Shown here: positions 1 to 10,947 of the stretch, in pieces
Layout: the number at the start of each line of letters is the position of its first letter
Position numbering within the stretch: the first letter of the stretch is position 1
Source: Earliella scabrosa
Lineage: Eukaryota; Basidiomycota; Agaricomycetes; Polyporales; Polyporaceae
Length of the DNA: 64,000 nt
Reading direction: 5' to 3'
Assembly (NCBI GenBank): GCA_022605405.1
Contig: JABYQQ010000026.1
Span: forward strand, 372,001 to 436,000
The notes under the pieces: generated by a model
Seen by the model: the letters and a program-made list of their open reading frames with translations, nothing else
Told to the model about the DNA's origin: nothing
The model's database searches: none
Position numbers and translations under genes: made by a program

Positions 1-494
1 TGCTGCACAGGTTGCGTCGTTGAACCCAGGGCTGGTCTCCGACGATGCATCCCCCTTGAACTCCTGCTCAAACATGTCGAGTGGAAGCCAGACCGAAGCC
101 TGCGATTCAACGCAAGAACGTTTGACCCAGCGCACTACCTCCAGGTCTGCGGATCCATTGCGAACAGCTCCGACCTTGCATCTATGGACGCGGTGTGGAG
201 CCATCCCAAGTGGTGGATGTGGCCAGAGTCTGGACCGGAGAACTCCCCGAGCTGGTGGTTGAATCCCCCAATGTTTCTAGTAGGATCTCCTGTTCCTGTT
301 CCGTGATCTGCAGCGCTGACCATTACAAGTCCCATCCTATGCCACTGTACTCCACAGACCTTCACGATCTCAGTCAAGACGCCGAGGGCGTTCGCCGTGA
401 GTTGCAGGCAGTCATCGAGACTCGCGCGAGCGCAGTGGACAGCGTGCACGTGCGATTCAACGAGCTGGAGCGTCAGCTTTATGGCGACGGATGA
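1..494 (+). CDS. 3' end of an unknown protein-coding gene (5' part outside window)
   Basis: The frame starting at base 1 is open and reads as globular protein, rich in Trp and Pro, with segments such as FNARTFDPAHYLQVCGS and HPKWWMWPESGPENSPSWW. A 50-bp intron fits at 280-329: donor GTAGGA, branch-like GCTGACC, acceptor AAG. It joins phase 0 to a helical, charged C-terminus ending in RFNELERQLYGDG and a stop at 492-494. The unspliced frame would stop at 306 instead. I do not recognise the family. The coding character is inferred from composition and from the closing splice junction. The gene ends 160 bp from the 3' end of the convergent KDZ/Ulp1 unit. Confidence 0.45.
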
Positions 495-653
495 CGCATA
501 TCCCCTCCGCAGGTATTGGCGATGTACTGTATAGAATTAGAGCACGCTGGACCGGTGCATCGCTCTACCAATTCTGTGCTGTAGCTCAACCTTACGATGA
601 ATGAAAAACGTGTTGTACAATAGCTGGGGCTGATATACACAGGGAACCGGAGG
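495..653. other. Short convergent intergenic region
   Basis: This is the space between the stop of the left-edge gene and the stop of the Ulp1 protease. It should contain one end of the KDZ element. I could not find an inverted terminal repeat matching the far side. The 10-mer CGCAGGTATT occurs here near 512 and again near 6492 in the same orientation. A direct 10-mer is not the 8-bp duplication reported for KDZ elements, so I do not call it a target-site duplication. Confidence 0.3.
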
Positions 654-2149
654 CTATTCTGGATGCGTGTTCTGCAAGACGAGAGTGAGCAGCCTGGAAC
701 GGAACCGTCCGATGTCCAACTCAGAGCATGAGACGCATTCGAACCCTCTAAGCAGAGACGCGATGCACGCCAACACCCATACCCCGCAATCGTGTCCGTT
801 TGTTTGCAACGGATCATTCTAGATTGGTGCAATTGTGAGTCGCGCAACGGATCCTGACGAATGCATAGTTCGCTTACAAGTAGCCGAAACGCACACCACT
901 CCCCGTCGAGACTAGTCATGCGGTTTCCTCGCTCGGTAGCGAGGCGCTGAAGTCGATGAATCAGACCAAACACCGTCTACTGAGGAATCAGCTGTGAAGA
1001 AAGGTCATAGTAATGTGCATCACACGCACCTGAACGTCTTCCTCCCAAGTCTTCGGATGAGCCAGGCTGTCAAAGTAGGCGATCCGGCATTGACGAAGGT
1101 AGACGATCGCCAGCTCCCAATGTTGAGTCGAAGGCTGGTGTATTGGGATGATCCAGACATCCTTCTCCCAGTAGCGAGAGCGGTGATTGACTCGCCACAT
1201 GCCGTCATCAAGAGATGTGCCGTCGCGTTGTTGCGCCATTGCAAAGCTGGAGAGGATCGCCGGGCGACCGCCGGTGACGTTCTCTGTCCCGAAGTATCCG
1301 GAGAGGAGCTGTGCGCAAGCGTTGACTGAGTTATCGTTCAGCCACCCGGTGGGGTTCCGGAGCCGGCTGATGTCATCCGCAAAGAATGGGATGGCCTTGG
1401 AGTTGGGAACCGGGTTGGGCAGCAGTCGCGTTGCGTTGGGATCATCGACGCTTGGCCGTTGCCCCTTCGGAAGCGTCAATGTCGTATCCATACGGGCGTT
1501 ATACTGAGGAATTAACTGGTCAACATGCGTTCCGGAATCCAGGAAATATACTCACAGGGTCAGGATCCACACAAAGCTGTAGAACTCGGTCAATCATATC
1601 GAGGTGAGGATGTGGCGGACGGGAAGCTTGCTGAGGGTCGCGGCTCGCGGCGCGCCCGGAATGCTCAGTCGAGAGTGGTCCGAATATCTCCGCTGCTTCC
1701 TGATGAGAAGTTCGCTGGGAAGGGCCTGGCCGCGTCAGAAGGGGCAGACCGAAGTCTGGGGCGAGAACTTTGTCGGACGTCTCCCCTGAATGGGAATACA
1801 TTGAACGATCGGGTGAAGTGATGGTGGGGAATGATGCGGCAGCGCCGGTGCCACTGTAGCCATCGTCCGGATCCTCGTCGTCGTCGTCTCCAACAAGCTC
1901 CGCTAGAGCGTCGTGGACGATGATTACCTCGGGGTCAAACCATCTCGAGTCCTCCGGATCCGGCCGGTCGTCGTTATTCTGCCCATCGTGGAAGGCCAGG
2001 TGCACCCATGTCAACGCCTGTGCTGATGAAGCCCCGGACAGGCGCTCGGCGATGGACGTTGCTTCCTCGGTCCGTGCGATGAAACGGAGCTCCGATGCCA
2101 AAGGCGTCCTCCACCGTGCCTGGAGGAGGAGGAGCTCAGCCTTCCGCTG
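654..2149 (-). CDS. Ulp1/SENP-type cysteine protease of the KDZ element
   Basis: C48-family peptidases cleave SUMO-like modifiers or precursors. Exons: 2149-1556, 1503-1030, 976-878, 818-654, about 440 residues. Exon 1 is helical then acidic. Exon 2 has the family entry WLNDNSVNACAQLL, the catalytic His in HWELAIV and the catalytic Asp in YFDSL. Exon 3 carries VFGLIHRLQRLA. Exon 4 has QTNGHDCGVWVLACIASLL, with the oxyanion Gln and nucleophile Cys. All four catalytic positions are therefore present, but only if the three short introns are removed; unspliced frames break the domain. No ATG begins exon 1 and it lies 73 bp after the last transposase exon, so it is probably the C-terminal part of one fused polypeptide. 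Under that reading the junction is off by one base. Confidence 0.8.
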
Positions 2150-2222
2150 CTGCAATAGGAATGCTATTGTCGAGACTGTCCAGTTGTGAGCAGGCGTATG
2201 GGGCGTGAAAGGAAGCACTCAC

Positions 2223-5200
2223 AGCGAGGAGTTCGCAGTGCCAACTCCACGGCAGCAAGCTCGTCTCCGTACCATCGACAGAGATTGTCTGCCTCATTGC
2301 CCAGCCGTCGTCGTTCCTCAAGACAGCGGTCCTTCGAGAGCATCGCTCGGATCCCGCGCCGGACATCGGGCTCGTCCATCCACCGGGGCGCCGGAGTGGC
2401 GACGGGGGTGACCCAGACGTCTGTGAGAAGGCTTGGATCGTTGCGTAGCGCCCCAAGTTCAACTGGAAGATGCGTGGGAAGAGGGATCTTCCAGCCCTTC
2501 TTGTGCTCTCGTTTGAGGGCATCACAGTACGTATTGAATTTCCTGATGGCGGTGAGGAGCGCCGGCGTTCGCTTGGATATGGCCTTCCGCGTTTGCTGGT
2601 GAAGCTTCGTGCCTACGGAGCGTGATCAGACCGTTGCTTCCAAAACAACAACTCAACTGACCTAAGGGTTGATCGCGGCCTCCGGCCGCGCGATCCAGTT
2701 TGTCCCATTCGAAAAAACTACCAATCGCTCGCTTTCGAATGTTAATCTTCAGGTCCCGTGCCATGATGAGAGTTCGTATGAAGGGGAGGGACAGGCCTTG
2801 TAGCTCAGGGAAGTCTTCCGGGACATTGAGAGATGCGTAAAGGGCTTCCACCTGCTCGATAGTGCGCGCGTGTGACTGCTGCAGGCTCCGAAGAAAGTGA
2901 TGCGCCTCCGGGTTGGTATCCTCGGATTCGATGTGCGATCGCATGTTACTGACGTATTTCTTGATGTCGTCTAGCTCCGCTTGCAGATTGAGAACAGTGT
3001 CTAGCTCCTTTTTGAGGCGTGTCGGTGCATCTGTTCCAGATATGCGACAAGTTAGAAGGCAGACGGTTCAACCAGACAGGACGACTGACGATTTTTCACT
3101 GAGAGCTGTGCGGAGCGTTGGAGCTGCCACTGGTGCCGTAGCTCCGAAGTTGGGATTCGGATCTCTAACAGTTCTTGCTCGGCCTTCGCAGTCCGGGCCT
3201 CTACTCCGTTCTTCAGTCGAGAGCGGAGCCAGCTTCCGAGATCTTCGCGCGCGTTGAGATTTACTGAATCTGCATGGCGGTCTAAGTACCAGATCCGCCG
3301 GGAGCGCTGTGTATCGGGGACCTATGTGAGTTCGCCGCTAGGCCTCGGATAATGAGATACTTACTCCAGACGTTCGGGTCACGCCAATCAACTTCCGGAA
3401 CTTGGACCACACCCTCTCAGTACCTTCTCCCTCGGTCAGTCCGAGACCTTCTCGAAGCCGGGGGTTGTACACAAGCTGGCACGACCACTGGTGGCCGTAT
3501 GCGTGCATGACTGAAGTTGCAAAGACTAGGCGTTCGACAAGTGAATGAGGGAGAATGTCGTACTGAGCAGAGTAATCAGCACTTCAAGTGTCAATAGAGA
3601 ACATGCATCCGACTTACCAAGTGAAGACTACGGTCAAGGACGCACCCGATGTCGTAGAACACCGCAAGCGTGGCCGTCGGAGGAAGCAGCGACGCGAGGT
3701 GCTCTATCAGTGCAATACCGTATTTCTGCTGCTCTCCAGGAGTATCGACATTGGCCAGAAAGAGCACAATATCATGGCGGCATACCAGCGCCATTAGCCC
3801 AGTGTCATCGAACTTCGTACCGGAAGTCTTCGCTTTTTGTTCGTCCGCAGCTTCAAAGGATTTCTCACATTCGTCAAGTGCATGATCCGGCACTTGACTG
3901 GCATGACGGCGCGGAGCACTCTTCCGCGCCTCGGTGATCCTAGACCCTACGGCGTCGACAGCCTCTTTTGAGATAAAGTATTTAGGTTCGTGGAACCAGG
4001 GGCTATCCCCAGCAGCCACGTTGTGCCGCTGACTAAACGTCGCGTCAATTGCAACATGAACGTCTCCGCCCTCCCTACGTATACAGAGATCGTCAGTAAA
4101 TATGACTGTCAGACAGTTCTAACTCACGTATCAAAACCGCGCCCAAACTTCGTACCACCGAAGCATGCCGGACATCTCTTCTGTAGAATACGGTCGCAGC
4201 TTCCAGAGGCCAGTTTGGGAGGCGCGCTTTCTCTGGCTGTCAGCGATTCATGTACTGTGTCGGCGTACAGAGTCGTCGAGCCCGCAGTGGAGTCTGGGCT
4301 GGACGGGACAACGTCCATCTGGTTGCTGTGCGGGTGGGCGTGGAGCGCCTCAGGAGGTCCGTGGGGAGGTCCGACAGGATGCACCGCCGACGGCCGTTGG
4401 GGAGGTCGAATGGGACTATCTGCCGGCGGCCGTTGGGAAGGTCCCAAGAGACGCTCCTCCGGAGGTCCCTGGTGAGGTCGAAGGGGACGCTTCCCCGGAG
4501 GTCCTTGGGGAGGTCCGAGGGAACGCTCTCCCGAAGGTCCTTGGGGAGGTCCAAGGGAACGCTCCACGGGAGGTCCTAGGGGAGGTCCAAGAAGACGCTC
4601 TCCGGGAGGTCCTAGGGGAGGTTCAAGGGGACGCTCCCCGTGAGGTCTTAGGAGAGGTCCTAGGGGACGCTCCTCGGGAGGTCCTAGGGGAGGTTCAAGG
4701 GATCGTACTGCTCGATTTTGGAGAGGTCCGACGGGACAGTCAGCAAGAGACTCACGTACGGTGGGACACTCGGCAGGAGGTCCTCGGGGGCGTCTGATGG
4801 AACACTCACCGGGAGCTCCTTGGAGATGTTCCTGCGAAGGGTCTTGCAGATCGCGGATGCCGGTGGGTCCCAACGAACGCGCTTGAACGGCTGTAGTCGG
4901 TTGTTGACATCCAAGTCCACACTCCGCGCTGGTCGTCCAAAGTTCCGAACTCATAGGAATATCTCTACTAGTACGGTCTTCGGCTAGTGATATATAGTGG
5001 AGATAGTGCAACTGGTCAGCATCGGCATGTCCTCACTTCGCGAAAGCTCTTACCGCGGAAAAGTTCAAGTTGTTGTCCGTCCTCCGATTCCAAACTGTGC
5101 GACGCTTTGAACGCTTTGATCGTTTCCAGGCAGTCGTCGACAGCAGATTCCACAAGGGATTCGACTCGATTCCGAAGGCAATCATACCACTGGATAGCAT

Positions 5201-6199
5201 ATCCAAGGCCCCGACGGAAAGGGTCTTGGATAGGCTCGCCCTAGCCGTTCATTCCGAGAAGTGATTAGTTGGAATGAACCGTATGAAATAGATTCCAGTA
5301 ATCACTCTATCTCACCTTGTCATTGAGGATAGGGAAACCGCGCCTCTGATACAGCGCTTTGAGTGCGCCGGCAAGGGCAGTAACCGCGTCTGCCGAACGT
5401 TCAAACAGGGCGAAGTAGAAATCCAGAAGGTCGATAGACACAGCTACACGTGGCTGGGAAGGAGAGGTTGGAAAGAGACCGCTTCCGATGAGAGTATGAG
5501 GCAGAGGGGCACAAGGGCAGGACTGAATGTCGAGGTTGACTAGATCTGAGGCCGATGAGACTTGAGTTAATCACTATCGCGAGGTGGACTATTGATGGGC
5601 TTACAGTCAAAGTACAGACAAGTGACATTTGTCACCTCCAACATGCATGTCCCTGTGATGCAGCGTTGCTGCGGAATATACGACGATCCGCCTCCGACGC
5701 GCTTCTGGGCGGTTTGAAGATATGCTAAATAGTTCGGGACGAGACTAGGCATTAGCGTGAGCCACGCAGAGTAAAGCTTATTCGCCGCGTCGTCCGGATG
5801 AAGCCGTCGGGACCGTTTCGGAGCAGCGCTGTCAGCAGTGAAGGTGACGTGATTGTCTTCCATGACTACATCGTCCTCCTGCGGGAGCAAGCCAGAGGAT
5901 GAGGCGTCTTCGCCGACTGTTTCCGAGTCTGAGACGTCTGCTTCTGCGCCGACATCGGAAGATGATCGATCCGATGGTACCGCCGCCGTGGTTTGTGGAG
6001 CGTTGACAAGATCGGCGATCTCCTGGGCTAATCGATCTCTCAAAAGAACGGCACTTGCGCGGGTGACAATTTCTGCGTTCTTCCGAGGGGCACGTCGACC
6101 TCGAGGTGTGCTGAAGTGCTCTCCGACAGGTTGTTCCGCCCGGCGGGCAGGTCGTCGCGGCGGTGTCTGAGGCGGTGGGAGCACATAGTCAGAGTCCAT
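2223..6199 (-). CDS. KDZ family transposase (CxC2-type N-terminus)
   Basis: Predicted transposase of about 1170 residues, which would cut and reinsert the element. Exons, each closing in phase: 6199-5605, 5545-5316, 5240-5054, 4983-4128, 4074-3618, 3562-3365, 3321-3090, 3030-2662, 2612-2223. The N-terminus is low-complexity with basic stretches. Exon 2 carries a CPC cysteine motif and VSIDLLDFYFALFERS. Exon 4 ends with the KDZ block RCPACFGG. Exon 5 has DATFSQRH (candidate first catalytic Asp), GLMALVCRHD and the tract VFYDIGCVLDRSL (candidate second Asp). Exon 6 has GEGTERVWSKFRKL (candidate Glu). Exons 7-9 hold a charged helical region, SRRIWYLDRHAD, then GIRAMLSKDRCLEERRRLG. Assignment of DDE residues is inference from position; the family call is secure. 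Exon 4 also carries a ten-unit proline-rich repeat. Exon 9 ends in phase 1, which does not match the protease exon that follows. Confidence 0.85.
4349..4708 (-). repeat. 36-bp coding minisatellite, ten units, inside the KDZ transposase
   Basis: Ten contiguous 36-bp units fill exactly 360 bp. ACGCTC or a near variant recurs at 4451, 4487, 4523, 4559, 4595, 4631 and 4667. Since 36 is a multiple of three, the array is translated without a frameshift into 12-residue repeats of the form ERxLGPPxGPPG, a proline-rich, collagen-like sequence. It sits just upstream of the RCPACFGG block. Units differ at several positions, so this is not a fresh expansion. Confidence 0.9.
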
Positions 6200-6289
6200 G
6201 GTGAGTGGGCATGAAGGCGGCGCCCAATTTGAGGGGTGTAATGTAGGCCGGCGAGGAGGCCGCGTGTTCCGAGACGCCCCATAGAATGA

Positions 6290-6515
6290 GTGCCAGAAAG
6301 GGTATCGCCGATGCCGTACATTACAGGTCGGAGAACAGGTCCTCGAGACCGTACCAACGGAGGTGCGCGGGTAATCACGAAGAATAGAGGGACTTCGACT
6401 ACACCTAGAAATGGTATCGGAAATGCCATACAATTCCAGCTGGTGCCAACAGGTCTCCGCGAGCGTCCCCTGAGATGTCCTATAGGAGGTGCGCAGGTAT
6501 TCACGACGAATACGG
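6290..6515 (+). repeat. Diverged tandem repeat upstream of the KDZ transposase start
   Basis: Two related blocks occur in the same orientation, about 125 bp apart. GGAGGTGCGCGGGTAATCAC (near 6359) resembles GGAGGTGCGCAGGTATT (near 6485). The blocks also share a GGTATCGSMRATGCCRTACA-like stretch and an AACAGGTC motif. They lie in the presumptive 5' untranslated or subterminal part of the element. Possible roles are transposase binding sites or a promoter duplication; neither can be shown here. Confidence 0.5.
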
Positions 6516-6598
6516 ATATTTATTAATAGATGGCAGGCATGGGAACAGGTTGGGGAGGGGCCTCTCAAGGCTATTTCTCATGTACCAAACAACCCACC

Positions 6599-9574
6599 TC
6601 AGGGGTTGGTCCATGTACTAGTCCGGCCCTGCCCTAGGTGGTCCGAGTCTTCCTGCCCATCGTCCGATGATGACGGCAATGTCTCCCACGATGAGGACGA
6701 CGAGGGCGATGATTGCGGCGTGGGCGACGGGGACGGTGACGATGAGTTCGAACACGGAGACGGCGAGGATGAGGACGATCGAGCCATTGGACTGTCCGAT
6801 CGCATAGTGGTGATATGCACGGCAATCGCATCGAAGTAATGCGTCGCCGTACCATCACTGATGAACGTGGGGTAAGTGATCAGCCCGTTCCAGGTCGGCT
6901 TGTATTGGTTCGTGTCGTCCCACCGACTGCGAACCAGGTAGTAGGTCGCCTCCGCAGCATCTTCATCCGAGTCCAACCCGTGTACCACGATCTCGCTGAA
7001 CATGACGCCGCCGGTATCGACTGGGGCGTCAGCGAGAAGGACGTCTGAAGCGAAGGATATGAGGGTGAGCTCATCCTCGATGATCAGACCCTCCGATGTG
7101 CAGAGCGCGCTCGCGTCTCCTCGTGGTCCAGACGATGCTTGGGTGAGTGTGCGAGGAGCCCACCGGAATCCAGGAGCGCGAAGTCTCGCATGTGGGCGGA
7201 TGCGGATATCGAAGATCATGTCCGCCGGGAGCATCACCAGTTGCATCAGGAACGCCTTCATGCGAGCCTCGGCCGAGTCCTCCTTCAGCAGCTCGGCGAC
7301 GTCGACGCCGAGCAGGCCCGCGATCGCGATCGTCTCGTCCTCCGGCTTGCTAGTGGTGCGCTTGCGGAGCAGGACGAGAATGTCCCGAAGCCCGCCGACA
7401 GCATCAACATTGATCATCTTGAGGAATGCGCTCGAGTAGTGCTCGAGCAGCGGCTCGCGGGGTATCGGTAGCCCGAGAGACGACGGGATTCCCGTGAGGG
7501 CTGTGGCGTACGCTTCGCGCAAGTGGACGCCAGAGAGGAGCCCGTCGGCGACCTCGAAGTGAAGTTCTTGAGCGAGCATGGCCTCCTGCAGCGTCCATAC
7601 GCGGTGCATCCACGCTGACGTCTGAATACGAAATGCGAACTCCTTGAGCGGCGTCGAGGTGGTACAGACGCAGCGGAGACCAGCATCGAAGATGACGACC
7701 TTGTCCGCGCGCCGGTATGTCTCCGCCATGAGACGGATCGCGTCCTTGCGGAGATTCTTCTTCTCTGGGACGCACAAAGAGTCTACCCAGAATGCTGCGT
7801 CAGGGACGAGCAGGCAGGCGTATGTCGCGATGCGTATGATTTGGCAGATGGGCAGCCCCTTTTCAGCGGTGCTGCCCAGGCCATCCGCCCAGACATGCGA
7901 AATCGCGACGTAGGGGCCGTCGTCCGCGCTGCGCACCGAGAGCGAACGGTCGCCGTCGTAGGTGATGACAGGGATTCTGCCGGACGAGAGAAGGGCAGAT
8001 ATGTGATCGAAGGGCAGGCAAAGGAAGGAGCAGGATGAGCCTGAACATGTCCCAGAAGCGTGTTGTGTCACATACTCCTTCTCTGTGAGATTATACGCGA
8101 CACAGGCGGAGTCTGTGCAAGCAGCGTGCTCGGCGGGAGAGCCTCGGAAGAACGGAGCGATGGTGTTTGCGTACCCCGGCATGAACGTGAACACCGCCAG
8201 AGGAATGTTGAAAGGGCACCATCCCTTCTCCAGCAGCTTCCTCCGATAGACCAGATTCGACCGCACCTTGCCAGAGTACGTGTTGATGTTGTGGTCCATC
8301 GCGGAGGATACACTGGCTCCATCGGCCGCGACGTCCTGCTTTTGGATGCAATCGTATACGACGAGCGTGTAGAGCCACTGCAAGAGGGTGGTGAGACTCG
8401 TGAACATGTCGTCCAGCCCTTCGGGGGTGAGTCCGATGTCGTCGATGAAGATGTTGCCCTGGCTGGCCAGGAGTCGGTACTGCATCTCCTCGTTTATCGC
8501 TTGAAGCGCTTGGCTAATCGCACGCTGAGCGCTGTCAAGCCATTTGCGGATCCACGTCTTCCGGCGCTTCGTCGGCTGGGCGAAAAGCCAATGAGAGATG
8601 AAGGAGGAAACCTTCGAGCTGGTCATGACGACGACGCCGTCGGTCTGGGGTGACAGGAGGAGAGTCTCCGGGATATGCATTCCGGTGATAGATTCCAGAA
8701 CGCCGAAGGACAGTGCACTTTGCCAGAGTGCGAGGCGTTCTCCGGGAGTCTTCGCCTTGGAACGACGGATCCAGACGTACCCGCTTAGCGTTGTGGTATG
8801 GTTGTACCCATCGTGAGGGCCGCATAGCCAATGCATGTCCGGGAAGTGTAAGAGGTCATCGCGGGGTTGGAAGAGAGGGTCTGATGGTGTACCACTCGGC
8901 CGATCAAGAGTCGCCCTTGGTGCATCATCTGAAACTCGGAGTTAGAGTCATACTAGACATAACATGTAGCACTCACAGTCAATAGATCCAGCGGGCGAAG
9001 GGATTCCAACTTCGCGAGACCGCACCGACCAGGGCATGGGAGTCGACACCACAAACCGCAACCGCCATCGCCATTCATTGATCAGACCGTCCCGGAACCC
9101 CTTGATGAACGATACCAGCTCTCCCTCATCACGATCTGTGCTCCCTCGCCGGAATTCCGTCGTGAGTAGGTTGACGACTAGCGTCATGTCCACAATGTCG
9201 TGCAAGAGAGGGCGGAGCGGTTCATCGGGGTCTCGATTGCACATGTTCAGAAGGCAGTCCAGAAGCTGTTCACTGCGTAAAGGTTGCGAACGCTGAGAAT
9301 TCAGCGCGGGGAGGAAGTGTCGGCAGAGTAGGATGTGAAGCAATGTTGAAACGGCGGCCCTGCGAATCGTCCCGGGTGTTTGGCTGTCGCTGAAGAACTC
9401 GTAGGCTGCACCGAGGACGAGATCCTCCACCGTCACTCCGTCCTCCAGGGTAGCGGGATCCTCTGATGCAGGCAGCACGCTTTCATCGGACTCGACGAGA
9501 GGAAGGACATCATGCGATGGACCTCCTGGCATGACGCACTTCTTGACGAGGCTGTGAGCTAGCCAAACGCTCAT
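6599..9574 (-). CDS. HET-1: HET-domain protein with N-terminal helical module
   Basis: HET domains act in fungal non-self recognition and can trigger cell death. Exons 9574-8977 and 8928-6599 close in phase 1 and give 975 residues. Exon 1 holds a helical module (VSTLLHILLCRHFLPAL, LLDCLLNMC) and ends in STPMPWSVRSREVGIPSP. Exon 2 begins DAPRATLD, then HWLCGPHDGY and a Cys/His cluster (EHAACTDSAC, QHASGTCSGSSC). The HET core has GPYVAISHVWADGLG, FWVDSLCVP and WMHRVWTLQEA, followed by a conserved TSKPEDETIAIAGLLGVDV block. The last ~70 residues differ from the paralogues and are Ser/Pro-rich. A different frame of the same bases encodes a long hydrophobic stretch, so the true C-terminus is uncertain. 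Its stop is 400 bp upstream of the KDZ transposase start on the same strand. Confidence 0.85.
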
Positions 9575-10947
9575 TAGCTCCCCGTCATCCGTACGACCCC
9601 AGACTTACCCTCAGTGTGAGGTAGCACCGTCTGACTCGAAGTCGAATCCGTTAGGCTGATATGTATGCGGTCAGCGTCATGCATCTGTCACGTAAATGAC
9701 CCGGTACGAGGGAGTGATGATCCCATTATAGCCCCTCCGGAGCTTCTAGCTGATATGTGGTCCAGCACACATTTCTGGGGTCGCCTGCAGGGGCCAGGCG
9801 CCAACCTGCGTGGGATATTTGTCTCCCTAGCTAGGCAGACGATTGGACGGATTGAAGTGGGAAGGGATCGTCTTACAACGTGGGACATAGAAGCAGTGAC
9901 AACCAAATGTTGAAGTGGTGTCGCAGGCTAGTGATGTGACTGCATGAGGAACGTGGCAAAGCCGTCGCACAGGGATAAGAAGATATATGCTCACCGTCGA
10001 AACGGACATCTGGCAGAGACGGCGCGGGGCGTGAAATTTTGAAAAACGACCGCCATACTCTCCAGTCGAACGATCCTGACCAACATGGGGTTGACATAGT
10101 ATGAGCTATAGCCATTAAATTGCTTCGTTGGTCGTTAAGACAAGGGGCTGCCTTTGGGCACGACGCTCTCGAGTGTTCGAATCTGCATAGCCCGTCAAGT
10201 AGTGGCTCACGAACGATGGGAAACGACTGATTGAGATGCCCGTAGAGGGGTGTTGAGAGTCTCCCTCGCATTACTGAAGTCACTGCGGACCATAGCAAGG
10301 CCAGTACCGTACGACGTGCATCCTTCAGACATCGATATCGGAATACGACTGAATAACTCACACCGCACATGCCCTTCCCTATCATCCCCCCTTTTGCTGG
10401 CAGTGGATATATTGTCGTGCCAGTCTCCCCCCAATGATGGAGCGCTCCGGTCGACTCTTCTGGCCTGGCAGGTGCGTGTCGGAAAAGCTGAGTGTGAGGG
10501 AAAAACCAGCCATAGGTGAGTGTAAGTATTAGGTCGCGATCATACGCGGGGGAGCCAACGGGGGAGCGGAGAGTTGACAGGCGCCCGGCAAGGCGGCAAG
10601 GCGGCAAGGCGTCAGGTCGAAATCCTTTAGAAAGAACGAGTAACATGAACTTCGAAGTACTAGGAAGACCGAGCTCAGCTCAGTAGGTACATTTTGGGTT
10701 CATACAGAAGTCAGGTATGTTAAATCAGTGTATGAAGACGAACAAATGACATCCAGTCACGGTGATCCAGGTTGACCCAGTCCGCTTCCGACCACTGGCA
10801 CCCCACCTTCTCTCCCCAAGGAGGACAACTGGAAGCAGGTTAGGGCACTTCAGTCGGCCGCATTCTGGCAAACAATGGAATACAGCACTTACATCAAAGT
10901 ACGAAGATGTAGTCGAACGGTGTGTTGTGTGGAGGCGAAGTACTTAA
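9575..10947. other. Intergenic region without a convincing gene
   Basis: About 1.4 kb between HET-1 and gene B. A 257-codon open frame exists on the minus strand (10646-9873), but it lacks any recognisable motif or splice support. A short array of GGCAAGGC-like 8-9 bp units lies near 10580-10610. I see no tRNA or transposon end. It presumably holds the HET-1 promoter and the gene B terminator. Confidence 0.4.

Larger units (their letters stand above)
654..6515 (-). mobile_element. KDZ-type DNA transposon (transposase plus Ulp1 protease), ends undefined
   Basis: KDZ (Kyakuja-Dileera-Zisupton) elements are eukaryotic DNA transposons expanded in Agaricomycetes, and Ulp1-like peptidases are a known companion. 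Here the transposase (6199-2223) and protease (2149-654) lie on one strand, 73 bp apart, with all recognisable catalytic residues present. Tandem repeats upstream of the transposase ATG (about 6290-6515) may be subterminal repeats. Terminal inverted repeats and a target-site duplication were not found, so the stated limits are only the coding unit plus that repeat. One exon junction is out of frame, so current activity is uncertain. Confidence 0.7.

Noticed and set aside
512..6501. CGCAGGTATT at both edges as a KDZ target-site duplication
   Set aside because: Ten bases in direct orientation without neighbouring terminal inverted repeats, while KDZ elements are reported to make 8-bp duplications; chance similarity is likely.
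9873..10646. 257-codon open frame on the minus strand
   Set aside because: No motif, no splice context, no paralogue in the window, and composition like non-coding DNA; kept only as a mention in the intergenic entry.
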